Counted from the first letter of the stretch, positions 55,405 through 63,314 are shown. The stretch: DNA of 64,000 nucleotides from Azoarcus sp031546845 (GCA_031546845.1 JAVBJT010000019.1:1-64000); one strand, 5' to 3'. Notes: generated from the letters alone by a model not told the origin. Program-made: numbers and translations.

Positions 55405-57254
55405 TGGCTGCCCTCGCCAGGCTGCGGATTTCCTGCGGACGTCGCGTCCTCATCGTCCGCGTTGGGTTGCAGTGTGATCGGCCGTCTCACGCCGCCGTCC
55501 TCGGCCCATGTCCTTGACACATCCGCGCCCGGAGCGGGCAGACCGAGCTTGGCGCGCAGCGCCTTTTCGTCATCGAACTGGGGCGTGATGGCGCCTGCGC
55601 GCACACCGACGCCGTATCCATCCAAAAGCGACTTGCCGTCCATGTCGTCATCCTCGGAAGAGCCTTTCGCGCCCTCCCGTTCGTCCTCGTTTGTCTCGTC
55701 ATTGGTTTGCGTTGCGGCGGCTGAATTGGCCGCACCCGTTTCAATCGGCAGCCCGAGCTCGGCCATGCGCTTGCGCTCATGCGCGCGCTGCTCGATCACT
55801 TCTTCCCAATCGGCGCCTTGCTCCGCGCATTCGTCTTCGAGCGTGGAGAGGTTGTAGTCCATGCGCATACCGGAGGCGGAGGCCTCTTTCACCGGATCGA
55901 CCCAGCCGCGCCCGCTGAAAATGAACCGGCAACGGGTGTAGGCATAGCGGTTGAGGTAAAAGTTGGGGGCCTCGATTTCGCCGGCATTGATCGCCTCTTC
56001 CAGCCACAGGTCGTAGATGGGGCGCAGCCAGGTATCCATGAGCCAGCGCCGCCGGCCGTTGAAGTAGCGCCAGGCTTCGAGCAGCGTGGCGCGCGCGCTG
56101 CTGTAGTTGGTCTTGGAAAAATCCTTGAGCAGCAGCTCGTAGGGCAGATTCATGCCGGCGGCGATATGCCGCAGCACGGCGTGCATGAATGCCTCAAATG
56201 CCGCGTTCGGACGGCCTGGAGTGAAACTGGCGAGCCTTGCGCCCACGGGCAGCGGAATAACCGCCGCGCCTTTCACCTCCCGAATGCCGCGGGCTTGTTT
56301 GACTGAAGCCTTCCACGCTTCGCGTGGGTCGTCGCCGAAAAGCGCCCCGGCGGCCTCGGGGCTGAGGTCCGATTCCAGAAATGCGGCGATCAACGAATTG
56401 GCGACGGATGCCTGCAGCTCGGTATTCGTGTATTTGCCGGCCATGTGAAACTCGCGCATCACAGCCGTCACGATGGGCTTTCCGCGGCTTTGCCCGGTGC
56501 GCTCCTTGTCGTGCAGATGAATGACGCGCTTGCGGCCCCACCGGGTCGTCGCTTCGACGTAGTCCCACTCCTGCATGCCGCCTGCGGGCGCGAAACCGCC
56601 GTAGCCGTAAAGATCGCCGGGGTGGCGCTTGGACACGTAGTAGCCGACCGGCGCACCGTAGAAATCGCGGCGGATACCGGCGCGCACGTCGGGATCGGCG
56701 CGCAACATGGGCGGCGTGCTCACGCGGTCCGATTCGACCATCATCAGATTGGTGGCCCATTTGCGGTCGCCGCGTGGCTGCCATAGCGGCAACGCAAAAT
56801 GGTCGCCGTTGAGCATCGCGCTACCGAGCGCCTGCAGCGTGAGGCCGAGCAGATTCAACTCGCGCGCGGCATCGCATTCGGTGGTTTCGGCCCAACTGCG
56901 GAATTTGGCCTCGACGATGTTTCCCCACTCGCGCGCTTGATCCGGCGTCCAGCCGAGCAGCCGATAATCGGGTTTTGCCGAAAGGCGCAACTGCGCGCCG
57001 ACGATGCAGTCCTTGAGCGTCTGCATGCCGCCCGCGGCAAGCCCGTTGTTTCGTGCAAGATCGCGCGAGCGGGGGGTGAGCGTTTCGAGATCGGCGAGCA
57101 GGTCGGCATCGGCCGAGCCGGGAACCGGAAACCACCCCGGCATGGACAGGTCGCTGGTCGATGCGGCCGCATGCGCGGTGCTGGACATGCCGGCGCCTGG
57201 CCGATTGGCCGAAGCCGCCGCGCGGGCGATGGCGGGCCGGCGGCGCGATGCCAT
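55401..57254 (-). CDS. Phage portal protein, lambda gpB family
   Basis: A 617-residue portal: RDLARNNGLAAGGMQTLKDCIVGAQLRLSAKPDYRLLG near the N-terminus, the DRVSTPP and VGYYVSKRHPGDLYG segments, and MNLPYELLLKDFSKTNYSSARATLLEAWRYFNGRRRWL (about residues 375-410). The C-terminal tail is acidic and Asn/Glu-rich. The ATG at 57254 overlaps the gpW stop. A dodecameric portal is expected at one capsid vertex. Confidence 0.92.
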   Translation of the reverse strand: MASRRRPAIARAAASANRPGAGMSSTAHAAASTSDLSMPGWFPVPGSADADLLADLETLTPRSRDLARNNGLAAGGMQTLKDCIVGAQLRLSAKPDYRLLGWTPDQAREWGNIVEAKFRSWAETTECDAARELNLLGLTLQALGSAMLNGDHFALPLWQPRGDRKWATNLMMVESDRVSTPPMLRADPDVRAGIRRDFYGAPVGYYVSKRHPGDLYGYGGFAPAGGMQEWDYVEATTRWGRKRVIHLHDKERTGQSRGKPIVTAVMREFHMAGKYTNTELQASVANSLIAAFLESDLSPEAAGALFGDDPREAWKASVKQARGIREVKGAAVIPLPVGARLASFTPGRPNAAFEAFMHAVLRHIAAGMNLPYELLLKDFSKTNYSSARATLLEAWRYFNGRRRWLMDTWLRPIYDLWLEEAINAGEIEAPNFYLNRYAYTRCRFIFSGRGWVDPVKEASASGMRMDYNLSTLEDECAEQGADWEEVIEQRAHERKRMAELGLPIETGAANSAAATQTNDETNEDEREGAKGSSEDDDMDGKSLLDGYGVGVRAGAITPQFDDEKALRAKLGLPAPGADVSRTWAEDGGVRRPITLQPNADDEDATSAGNPQPGEGSQ

Positions 57255-57490
57255 CAGCGCCCCCTCACCGGATAAATGGGGCGGTGCGCGTGACGGCCCG
57301 AGCGCGCATCGAGCTCGGCGCAAACGGCGTCCAATTCCTTGCGGATATCGGAAATGCGCTGGTCATACCGGGCGTTGCGGTCTCCGCTGCCCACAGCGGT
57401 AGGTTGCGTCAGGCGGGCGTGCAGGGATTGCGTGAGCGTGTCACGCAGTTGGTGCAGTTGCTCGGTGCTGTAGTGGCTGTAGAGTCCCAT
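57254..57490 (-). CDS. gpW-like head-tail joining protein
   Basis: A 78-residue protein (MGLYSHYSTEQLHQLRDTLTQSLHARL ... YDQRISDIRKELDAVCAELDAR). Short, with two helices around a beta hairpin predicted, and placed just before the portal as lambda gpW is. It is slightly longer and basic at the C-terminus. Confidence 0.75.
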   Translation of the reverse strand: MGLYSHYSTEQLHQLRDTLTQSLHARLTQPTAVGSGDRNARYDQRISDIRKELDAVCAELDARSGRHAHRPIYPVRGR

Positions 57491-57523
57491 GCCGGTATCG
57501 TCGCCGGCATGGGTGCGAAATAT

Positions 57524-57559
57524 TCAGGGGAAATTTTCAGGAAAAATTTCGCTTTTTAA
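57524..57559. repeat. 36-bp direct repeat, left copy, flanking the fibre cassette
   Basis: Matches 60096-60131 in 35 of 36 positions; the one change is in an A/T run. The stop codon of the fibre-tail adaptor lies inside it. The copies bracket four minus-strand fibre-type genes. Confidence 0.85.
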
Positions 57560-57849
57560 GGGTGCACAGCGGGCAGCACGGCAAAAACCGTAGTCTTGCG
57601 CCGCCCCTTGGCGGTCGTGACGGTGTTGGTCACGCTACCCCCGGCGCCGCCGACGAAGACCGACACCAGCGCCCCATGCTGGCCAGGCGACGATAACGTG
57701 ACGCCGACAGACAGCCATTCGCTATTGACGATGGCATCGCCGTCATCGATCAGTTTCGCGTAATCAATGCCGTAATCGAGGACGTCGTCCTGGCGTTGCC
57801 ATACCGCCAAGGTGCCGTCGGGTTGTACGGTAAAAGCCGATTTGTTCAT
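57556..57849 (-). CDS. Phage fibre-tail adaptor-like protein
   Basis: A 97-residue beta-rich protein (MNKSAFTVQPDGTLAVWQRQDDVLDYGIDYAKLIDDGDAIVNSEWLSVGVTLSS ... VTNTVTTAKGRRKTTVFAV). The DYGIDY ... DGD ... GGAGGSVTNTVTTAKGRR pattern fits fibre-tail adaptor proteins of siphophages. It is last in the fibre cassette read leftward. Confidence 0.72.
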   Translation of the reverse strand: MNKSAFTVQPDGTLAVWQRQDDVLDYGIDYAKLIDDGDAIVNSEWLSVGVTLSSPGQHGALVSVFVGGAGGSVTNTVTTAKGRRKTTVFAVLPAVHP

Positions 57850-57853
57850 GGTT

Positions 57854-59218
57854 TTATACCTGTAGCGTCCAACGTGTCGCCAGCCTGAGCATGCGGGGAG
57901 GAATACGCGCGCACCAGATGCGATGCCGCGAAGGGGCTGCATCGGCGCCGGGTAGCCAGGCGAAGGCCAGGCTTCGCGCAGGAGCGAAACCGTGAAGCCT
58001 TATCTCGGTTTCAAGCGATGCGGCCGCCTCTGCCTTTGCGCAGGCGGCGCCGGCAATCAAGGAGAACGCCGTGCCCAACGCGCCGGAGGCCGTAGCCCGC
58101 GCTACGGCCAGGCCGGCCATTCTGATTTCGGCAACAAGGTCGCCCTTGGCGTCCGCCTTGCCCCTGGCCTCTCCGAACAACCCGGCCGCGATGGTCAGCG
58201 CGGCGGTGCATACGGAACGTGCCGATGCGGCGCCGTGGAGCAAAGTGTCGGCGGCCAACGCGCCCGCCGCTTGCGCCCTGCAAAGCGCCACCCCGCGCAT
58301 TTCGATAGCCGCATCGAGCGCGGCAAGGCAGACCGACTTCGCCTTTGCATGGACGTTGAGCAAAATAGCGGTACTCAGCGTTGCCGGTGCGACTGCGTTG
58401 CTCTCCGCCAGCCCCGCCAATGTGAGCGCGCATGTCAGCGCGGCCGCCGCGCTTGAACTTGCTGCAGCGCTGCCGGCAAGAAGCTGCGCGGGCCCTTCCG
58501 CCCCTTCGCCGAAATAAATGCGCATTCGCGGCGCATTAAACACCGACCACGGATTGAGCAGCAGCGCGTCAAGGTCGTCGACATGCGAGCGGCGCATGGC
58601 AACGGCCAGCACTTGGCCGGGGAACCCGGTTGCCGTGTAGCCGAGCACGCGCAGATCGACGCCGGCCACACGTAAATACCATGCTCCCGTATTTGTGGCG
58701 GAGCGCGCACCCACCGCGGCGGTGGTCAGATCGCGGTATTGCAGCCGCACAGTGCCGGCGGCATCGCGCCCCACGGCCAGCGCAACGGTATCGCCGACGG
58801 AAATAGGAAAATCGGTCGAGCTGGTCAGCCCGCACGAAGCGCGCAGCGTATAAGCCGTACCGTTGCTGCGAACATAGACCCGGAGATGATTCGCCAGGTC
58901 CGAACTTCCGATGATAGAACGCTCTGCGGTATTGCTGATCTGTTCGGTAATGCGGACTATGCACAGAATCGCAAACTGCCCTGTGCCGAAATTCCACGCT
59001 GGATCCTGCGCGGGGGCGATAACCGCGCCCAGCCCGGCATTGCCCGCCGCCTCCAGCGCCAACCCATACGGCGTGGCCACCGCGCGGTGGTACGCAGCCG
59101 GCCGGGTAACGATGCCGCTGCTTGCCGCGGGCGTCCAGACAAAATCCCACCCATCGGCGGGTGCGGCAAAACCCTGCGGTTGAGACAGAACCGGGCGGGA
59201 CGCGGCAATGGAAAGCAT
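57854..59218 (-). CDS. Fibre-type protein with lectin-like domain and Ala-rich repeats
   Basis: A 454-residue protein. The N-terminal 250 residues are LamG-like (WNFGTGQFAILCIVRITEQISNTAERSIIG ... TNTGAWYLRVAGVDLRVLGYTATG); the last 170 consist of degenerate repeats of about 30 residues rich in Ala and hydrophobic helices (AGLAESNAVAPATLSTAILLNVHAKA ...). Start shares bases with the preceding stop (TAATG). A receptor-binding or fibre role is inferred. Confidence 0.7.
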   Translation of the reverse strand: MLSIAASRPVLSQPQGFAAPADGWDFVWTPAASSGIVTRPAAYHRAVATPYGLALEAAGNAGLGAVIAPAQDPAWNFGTGQFAILCIVRITEQISNTAERSIIGSSDLANHLRVYVRSNGTAYTLRASCGLTSSTDFPISVGDTVALAVGRDAAGTVRLQYRDLTTAAVGARSATNTGAWYLRVAGVDLRVLGYTATGFPGQVLAVAMRRSHVDDLDALLLNPWSVFNAPRMRIYFGEGAEGPAQLLAGSAAASSSAAAALTCALTLAGLAESNAVAPATLSTAILLNVHAKAKSVCLAALDAAIEMRGVALCRAQAAGALAADTLLHGAASARSVCTAALTIAAGLFGEARGKADAKGDLVAEIRMAGLAVARATASGALGTAFSLIAGAACAKAEAAASLETEIRLHGFAPARSLAFAWLPGADAAPSRHRIWCARIPPRMLRLATRWTLQV

Positions 59219-59607
59219 TACACGGTCTGCGCGGAATCGATCGCGGACAGCAAGGCCTCGACCGTTACGGCCGCCCCGGCATTGCCATTGAATACAACGC
59301 GCACATGCATAACGGCCGGATCGATGGCCACCGCGCCCGAATCGGTTTCGCTGCCTGCGGCAACCCCGCCGCCGAAACGGTGGATCGTGCGCCAGTCGGC
59401 CGCCGCCGGTGCATCCGCGTGTGCGATCTGCACCGCGCATTCGCACTGCGCAGAAGGCGCGGTACCGCCATTGGTCAAGCGCGCGGTCAGCACCGCACCC
59501 TGAGCGGCGCGCAGATCGGCCACACCGGAAACAGTCGCCCCCGCCGCGCACGGCGTACCGCGGGCAACCAGCACGCGGGCGGATTTTGTGAGCGTAGTGG
59601 TGCTCAT
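59218..59607 (-). CDS. Fibre-cassette hypothetical protein
   Basis: A 129-residue beta-rich protein (MSTTTLTKSARVLVARGTPCAAGATVSGVADLRAAQGAVLTARLTNGG ... VHVRVVFNGNAGAAVTVEALLSAID). The pattern looks like virion immunoglobulin-like or fibre-accessory proteins. No family name. Confidence 0.7.
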   Translation of the reverse strand: MSTTTLTKSARVLVARGTPCAAGATVSGVADLRAAQGAVLTARLTNGGTAPSAQCECAVQIAHADAPAAADWRTIHRFGGGVAAGSETDSGAVAIDPAVMHVRVVFNGNAGAAVTVEALLSAIDSAQTV

Positions 59608-59620
59608 GGCGTGCCCCCGC

Positions 59621-60034
59621 TCAGTCGTCGATCTGGACCGTTAGCGCGCCCACCTCGAACTTCGGCGCGGCATCGCCCGCATTGATCGTCTTGGCGGCAG
59701 TCAGCGGCGCATGGAACAACAGATTGCCGCCCGTCGGCGCATCGGCGATAAACCAATGCGTCACATTGCCCCAACTGGCCGACGGCACCGGAAAAGCCAC
59801 CTCGGCGGCATTGGCGACCGTGCCATTCCCACCGGCCGGCCCCGTCCAGCTCGTACCGGCACAAGCGATAGCCGCGCGGGCATAACCGCCCCCGGCCACT
59901 TCCGCCCCCATCGCTGTATCCGAACCGGCGGCGGTGCTCAGCCCCACATACACATTGCTCGGAGCCACAAAAGCAGCCCCTTTGAAAAGATGGCCCAACA
60001 GGGCGTTTTCAAGATAATCCGACATTGCGCTCAT
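59621..60034 (-). CDS. Phage tail fibre protein (short siphophage type)
   Basis: A 137-residue protein (MSAMSDYLENALLGHLFKGAAFVAPSNVYVGLSTAAGSDTAMGAEVAGGGYARAAIACAGTSWTGPAG ... GNLLFHAPLTAAKTINAGD). The LENALLNHL ... GGGYAR ... GNLLFHAPLT pattern is a small family of siphophage tail fibre proteins. First gene of the fibre cassette. An ATG 9 bases further in is also possible. Confidence 0.8.
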   Translation of the reverse strand: MSAMSDYLENALLGHLFKGAAFVAPSNVYVGLSTAAGSDTAMGAEVAGGGYARAAIACAGTSWTGPAGGNGTVANAAEVAFPVPSASWGNVTHWFIADAPTGGNLLFHAPLTAAKTINAGDAAPKFEVGALTVQIDD

Positions 60035-60095
60035 TGCGTTTTCCTTCAAACAGGTCAGCGTCAATGCAGGATCGTGGCAGCGCGGAACGGAAATT

Positions 60096-60131
60096 TTCAG
60101 GGGAAAATTTCAGGAAAAATTTCGCTTTTTA
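60096..60131. repeat. 36-bp direct repeat, right copy
   Basis: Second copy of the repeat at 57524-57559, one mismatch. A GAAATTTTC/GAAAATTTC inverted repeat covers its left end, and a T-rich end resembles a terminator. Confidence 0.85.
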
Positions 60132-60188
60132 GCAGTCGGCAAGAAATGACTTGGAGCGATCTGCGCGCCCAATTGACCGCTTTATTTT

Positions 60189-60204
60189 TGTGTATAATTA
60201 CACA
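60189..60204 (+). promoter_or_regulatory. hicAB promoter and inverted-repeat operator
   Basis: TGTGTA-TAAT-TACACA is an inverted repeat that covers a TATAAT -10 (60193-60198) one base before the hicA ATG (60206). TTGACC at 60173-60178 is a possible -35 but the spacer is 14, short. HicB antitoxins bind such repeats. If transcription starts at about 60205 the hicA message would be leaderless. Confidence 0.55.
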
Positions 60205-60205
60205 C

Positions 60206-60394
60206 ATGAACAGCGCAGCCATCATCAAACGACTTGAAGCGGAAGGCTGGAAGTGTGTCGGCGGCAAAGGCGACCACATGAAATTCAAGCACGCCGGCAA
60301 GCCAGGCCATGTGGTGGTCCCGCACCCGCGCAAGGATATGCCTGTCGGCACGCTGCGAAACATCTACCGGCAAGCCGGATGGGATTGGAGGTGA
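60206..60394 (+). CDS. hicA: HicA mRNA-interferase toxin
   Basis: A 62-residue HicA with the dsRBD-like fold: MNSAAIIKRLEAEGWKCVGGKGDHMKFKHAGKPGHVVVPHPRKDMPVGTLRNIYRQAGW. The catalytic His in GDHMKF (residue 24) is present. It cleaves mRNA when not blocked by HicB, whose gene begins two bases after the stop. It lies on the + strand inside the minus-strand virion region. Confidence 0.93.
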   Translation: MNSAAIIKRLEAEGWKCVGGKGDHMKFKHAGKPGHVVVPHPRKDMPVGTLRNIYRQAGWDWR

Positions 60395-60396
60395 GT

Positions 60397-60786
60397 ATGT
60401 TGTACCCGGTCTATGTGCATAAAGACGCGGATAGCGCCTACGGGTTGAGCTTCCCGGATTTTCCGGGGTGCTTTTCGGCGGCGGACGAACTGGCCGACTT
60501 GCCCCGCATGGCGCAGGAAGCCGTGGAAGTGCATTTCGAGGGCGAGGAGATGGCGATTCCCACGCCTTCCTCACCCGAACAATGGGCCGGCGACGAACGT
60601 TTCCAGGGCGGGTACTGGATGCTGGTCGATATCGATCTGGCGCGGATCGGCGCAAAGCCGGTGCGGCTGAATATCTCGCTGCCCGAGTATCTCGTCCGGC
60701 AGATCGACGCCTATGCGCAAAGCCACCACCAGACCCGCTCCGGCTTTCTGGCGAAGGCGGCGGAAGATGCGATGCGCGTCCGTTAG
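60397..60786 (+). CDS. hicB: HicB antitoxin
   Basis: A 129-residue HicB: N-terminal partial RNase-H-like domain (YPVYVHKDADSAYGLSFPDFPGCFSAADELADLPRMAQEAVEVHFEGEEMAIPTPS) and a C-terminal ribbon-helix-helix (RLNISLPEYLVRQIDAYAQSHHQTRSGFLAKAAEDAM). It neutralises HicA and represses the operon. Longer than short HicB forms, as RHH-type ones are. Confidence 0.93.
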   Translation: MLYPVYVHKDADSAYGLSFPDFPGCFSAADELADLPRMAQEAVEVHFEGEEMAIPTPSSPEQWAGDERFQGGYWMLVDIDLARIGAKPVRLNISLPEYLVRQIDAYAQSHHQTRSGFLAKAAEDAMRVR

Positions 60787-60796
60787 GGGCGGTGCG

Positions 60797-61294
60797 TCAA
60801 GCTGCGCGCAGTGAGTTGCGGCCGCAATAGCGGCATACCCGCGCATCCCCTTTGATGTATTCCGCGCAGTGGGGGCATTTCTTCATCCCCTCGGCAAACT
60901 GCCGGCGCTCCACGCCGGCATCGTCAACCTTCATCAGCAGCGAGTGCGGAAGCGCGATAAGAAATAGTGCGGTGCCATAAAGCCACCAGGCCGCGAACGA
61001 CCGCCCCTTTTGTTTCGCAATGAAGGCCGGAATCAAACCAAGAAGAATGGTCGGCAAAAGCAAACTTATTGCAGCCGCCCCAAAGAGACTCCAGGTGCCA
61101 ACAAAAAGGGCGACGACGGCCACAAAGCCCAAGGCAACCTTGAGCAGCGAGGCCTCCGAGGGGTCGCGTTCGCGCGGGCTTGGTGTGTACTGCTCGCCAA
61201 ATTTCGCATAAACAATGCCGCATTGCGGGCACTGGTACTTTGGCGCGGTATCGGAAGGTTGGCGCGTGTAGGCGCACTTCGGGCATGTCGTCAT
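60797..61294 (-). CDS. Zinc-ribbon membrane protein beside hicAB
   Basis: A 165-residue protein. N-terminal zinc ribbon (MTTCPKCAYTRQPSDTAPKYQCPQCGIVYAKFG), two to three hydrophobic segments (VALGFVAVVALFVGTWSLFGAAAISLLLPTILLGLIPAFIA; WWLYGTALFLIALPHSLLM) and a C-terminal ribbon (CPHCAEYIKGDARVCRYCGRNSL). ATG 61294 follows GGGAG. It converges with hicB. Its position among phage accessory genes fits superinfection exclusion or another lysogen trait, which is only a guess. Confidence 0.78.
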   Translation of the reverse strand: MTTCPKCAYTRQPSDTAPKYQCPQCGIVYAKFGEQYTPSPRERDPSEASLLKVALGFVAVVALFVGTWSLFGAAAISLLLPTILLGLIPAFIAKQKGRSFAAWWLYGTALFLIALPHSLLMKVDDAGVERRQFAEGMKKCPHCAEYIKGDARVCRYCGRNSLRAA

Positions 61295-61394
61295 GGGTAC
61301 GCTCCCTGGTTTTATAATTTTCCGGGGAGATTTTACCCACCGCCGCTTAAATTTTGTGCATTTTTTCAGCGACGGCGGGCAGATGCTCACCGAA

Positions 61395-62195
61395 TCATAC
61401 AGGCCGCATATACACCCACCGCCCACGCCCCGGCCGGTGCCTGCGCCAACCGAGCCGGGCCATGATGTAGCCCAGGCGGGTTTGCAGGCTGCGGTATTCG
61501 GACTGGTTGGGGGTGGCGGCGAGCGCCCCGAGCAGGATGGCCTCGGAAGTGAAGCCGCGTTCCCCGGCCTGTTCGGGGGCGCCGAGCCACGTAGCCACGC
61601 GCGCGGTGGTGCCGTCGTCGTGGGGCTGAGCGAGCGCCCGGCTCGCCGAGCGCGGAGGGGGTGCGGCAACGGCAAGCTCATCGTCGGTCACGCCCAACTC
61701 TTCGAACAGGTCGATCCCGGTATGACGCCGTGCGGATTCGCAGGCCGAGCGTGCGGCGCGCGCGTGCCCGAGCCGGAGGCCACCGGCAGCGCGCAACAGG
61801 CCGTTAAAGGTACGGGTGGCGGCCACCACCAGATCGGCGCGGTGCAGCGCGGAGGCGGGCAGCGGCGGAACTCGCTTGGCACGGCGTTCGCAGTCGATGA
61901 AGTAGCGGCGGACTTCGCGGCCCCTCTCGTTGTTTTCCACCATCGCCAATTCCTTGGCCACCTCGATGGTCAGGTGGTAGTCGGTACGCGGTCTTCCGCC
62001 TGCCGAGGGGTTTTCCATAAATTTATGGGAAACCCAATCCTCACCTTCTACGAAGCCATATTTCTCGATACGGCCCTTGATCCAGTCGGAAAAATCCTGC
62101 CTGCTCTCAACAAAGCCCCACAGGTCGCGGGCATTGCAGGTCTGGGCTGTGCCGCTGGTCATGTCGCGGGTTTCGATCTTGGGTAGCTCGTTCAT
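61395..62195 (-). CDS. ant: AntA/AntB family antirepressor
   Basis: A 266-residue protein. The N-terminal AntA/AntB domain is clear (CNARDLWGFVESRQDFSDWIKGRIEKYGFVEGEDWVSHKFMENPSAGGRPRTDYHLTIEVAKELAMVENNERGREVRRYFIDCERRA), and a C-terminal winged-helix-like tail follows (TSEAILLGALAATPNQSEYRSLQTRLGYIMARLGWRRHRPGRGRWVYM). Antirepressors inactivate the prophage repressor. The start overlaps the previous stop (ATGA), as icd-ant in P1, and both are behind a C4-like RNA. Confidence 0.88.
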   Translation of the reverse strand: MNELPKIETRDMTSGTAQTCNARDLWGFVESRQDFSDWIKGRIEKYGFVEGEDWVSHKFMENPSAGGRPRTDYHLTIEVAKELAMVENNERGREVRRYFIDCERRAKRVPPLPASALHRADLVVAATRTFNGLLRAAGGLRLGHARAARSACESARRHTGIDLFEELGVTDDELAVAAPPPRSASRALAQPHDDGTTARVATWLGAPEQAGERGFTSEAILLGALAATPNQSEYRSLQTRLGYIMARLGWRRHRPGRGRWVYMRPV

Positions 62196-62572
62196 TGCGC
62201 AGACCTCCCTTCGACAAGTTCATGAAGCTTTTGCGTGCATGCGGCGGCGATATTTGTCAGTTGCTCCGTGGTGAAAAACATGCCACCCAATTCGATAATG
62301 CGACATGGCAAGTCGTCGGCAGAAACGATCATGGCGTCGCGGTCGACCATCATTGCGAATGGCGTTTTCTCATCGGTGAAACCAAACAGGCAACGGGCTG
62401 GCTCCCAATTGGCATCGCCGGATAACACGGCGGAAAACACCGTCGCCTGAACCTGCGCCGCGACAGCGTTGGCGAGGTCGAGGGCTTGGCGGATATGGCT
62501 GAGATCAGTCGTGGGAATGCCATCGACAATGGCGAGCGGGGGCGCGGACGCGCTAAGGGTCAGAGTGTTCAT
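62192..62572 (-). CDS. Small protein in the Icd position upstream of ant
   Basis: A 126-residue protein (MNTLTLSASAPPLAIVDGIPTTDLSHIRQALDLANAVAAQVQATVFSAVLSGDANWEP). It overlaps ant by 4 bases, so ant translation should depend on it, like Icd/OrfX of P1. No family recognised. ATG 62572 follows CTGGAG 10 bases upstream. Confidence 0.72.
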   Translation of the reverse strand: MNTLTLSASAPPLAIVDGIPTTDLSHIRQALDLANAVAAQVQATVFSAVLSGDANWEPARCLFGFTDEKTPFAMMVDRDAMIVSADDLPCRIIELGGMFFTTEQLTNIAAACTQKLHELVEGRSAQ

Positions 62573-62720
62573 GATGTGCCTACTCCAGTTCGTTGTGAAC
62601 CGCCAGCCCGCTTCCAAACGGGTGGGCGGCATCCGAGCGGGGTTGGAAGACCGGGTAGGCACCGGCGAGCCTTGCGGCTCCCCCGCCCGGTGCCGCCCGT
62701 AGAAAAGGGCACACCAAGGC
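62573..62720 (-). promoter_or_regulatory. Structured target region of the right C4-like RNA
   Basis: Read leftward: GGGCGGCA (plus-strand 62691-62698) closes with TGCCGCCC (62624-62631); inside are GAGCC-GCAA-GGCTC (62667-62680), a CACCGG/CCGGTG stem and CTTCCAACCC (62640-62649). The last is complementary to the loop GGGTTTGGAAG of the C4-like RNA. The order is the same as in the left module. The Shine-Dalgarno of the 126-residue gene follows. Confidence 0.5.
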
Positions 62721-62721
62721 G

Positions 62722-62805
62722 CAAAAAAGCCGCACAGCAAGCACGGGTGCGGCTTTCGCCGCCTACATCCAGGCTTCCAAACCCGGTCGCCTCTGTATCG
62801 GCGAC
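62722..62805 (-). ncRNA. C4-like antisense RNA (right module)
   Basis: Hairpin 1 (GTCGCC/GGCGAC, 62786-62805), GGGTTTGGAAG (62774-62784), hairpin 2 (AAAGCCGCAC/GTGCGGCTTT, 62726-62756) and six Ts read on the - strand. This copy has a perfect 10-bp terminator stem and matches the left module element for element. It precedes an AntA/AntB antirepressor, the classical context of C4 RNA. Assigned by architecture and context. Confidence 0.6.
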
Positions 62806-62811
62806 ACGGGG

Positions 62812-62841
62812 AGCATAGGCCCGACGGCTGCGGCAGGTCAA
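62812..62841 (-). promoter_or_regulatory. Promoter of the right C4-like module
   Basis: TTGACC (62836-62841, read leftward) and TATGCT (62812-62817), spacer 18. Transcription would begin near 62805, at hairpin 1. Confidence 0.5.
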
Positions 62842-62876
62842 GACAACACGATTGAGATGGATCATTCTTTCCTTCT

Positions 62877-62897
62877 CCTCGCTCAAATTGAGCGAGG
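62877..62897. promoter_or_regulatory. 21-bp palindrome upstream of the C4 promoter
   Basis: Ten-base arms CCTCGCTCAA and TTGAGCGAGG around one central A, 35 bases upstream of the -35. A likely repressor site or a hairpin; in P1 the C1 repressor binds near the c4 promoter. Confidence 0.5.
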
Positions 62898-63026
62898 ACA
62901 GACTCCCACACCCAAACAGGTCAAAACAAGGCTGAAATACCGCCCAAAAACGGGGTTTACAGGTAGGAATGGATACAACGCGTGAAAATTTCTTCATGTG
63001 CGGTGGTTTCGTGACGGAATTTCCCA

Positions 63027-63314
63027 TCACCCCCTCCCATTGACGATTTGCTGCACCCGGCGAACGCTGACTTGGTAGGCCCTCGCAAGCTCTCTTGCAT
63101 TCCTGCCGTTGAAGCTTTTCCGAATCTCTTCGGCCCGCTGCGCTGGAGTCAGGGAGCGGCGGCGGACGTACTGTTCCGTGCCGGCGATGCGAAAGCGCAG
63201 CCGGTCGGCAACGTAAGTCGATTGCTCGCACGGCGGGATCCCTGCTCGTTGCGCGGCGTCGATTTCCTCGGCGACGATGCTCGGAATATCTTCATTGAAT
63301 GTTTCGGTGCTCAT
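63027..63314 (-). CDS. Mor-family transcription activator-like protein
   Basis: A 95-residue protein (EDIPSIVAEEIDAAQRAGIPPCEQSTYVADRLRFRIAGTEQYVRRRSLTPAQRAEEIRKSFNGRNARELARAYQVSVRRVQQIVNGRG). The C-terminal FNGRNARELARAYQVSVRRVQQIV matches the HTH of Mu Mor/C activators, which switch on middle or late genes. It sits directly after terminase and ahead of the C4 module, so it may also act locally. Confidence 0.82.
   Translation of the reverse strand: MSTETFNEDIPSIVAEEIDAAQRAGIPPCEQSTYVADRLRFRIAGTEQYVRRRSLTPAQRAEEIRKSFNGRNARELARAYQVSVRRVQQIVNGRG

Noticed and set aside
62569..62865. 98-codon - strand frame ending at the start of the 126-residue gene, with a good Shine-Dalgarno
   Set aside because: It runs through the C4-like promoter, RNA and target; the same protein-like pattern is expected from the conserved RNA. 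It could still be translated and is not excluded.
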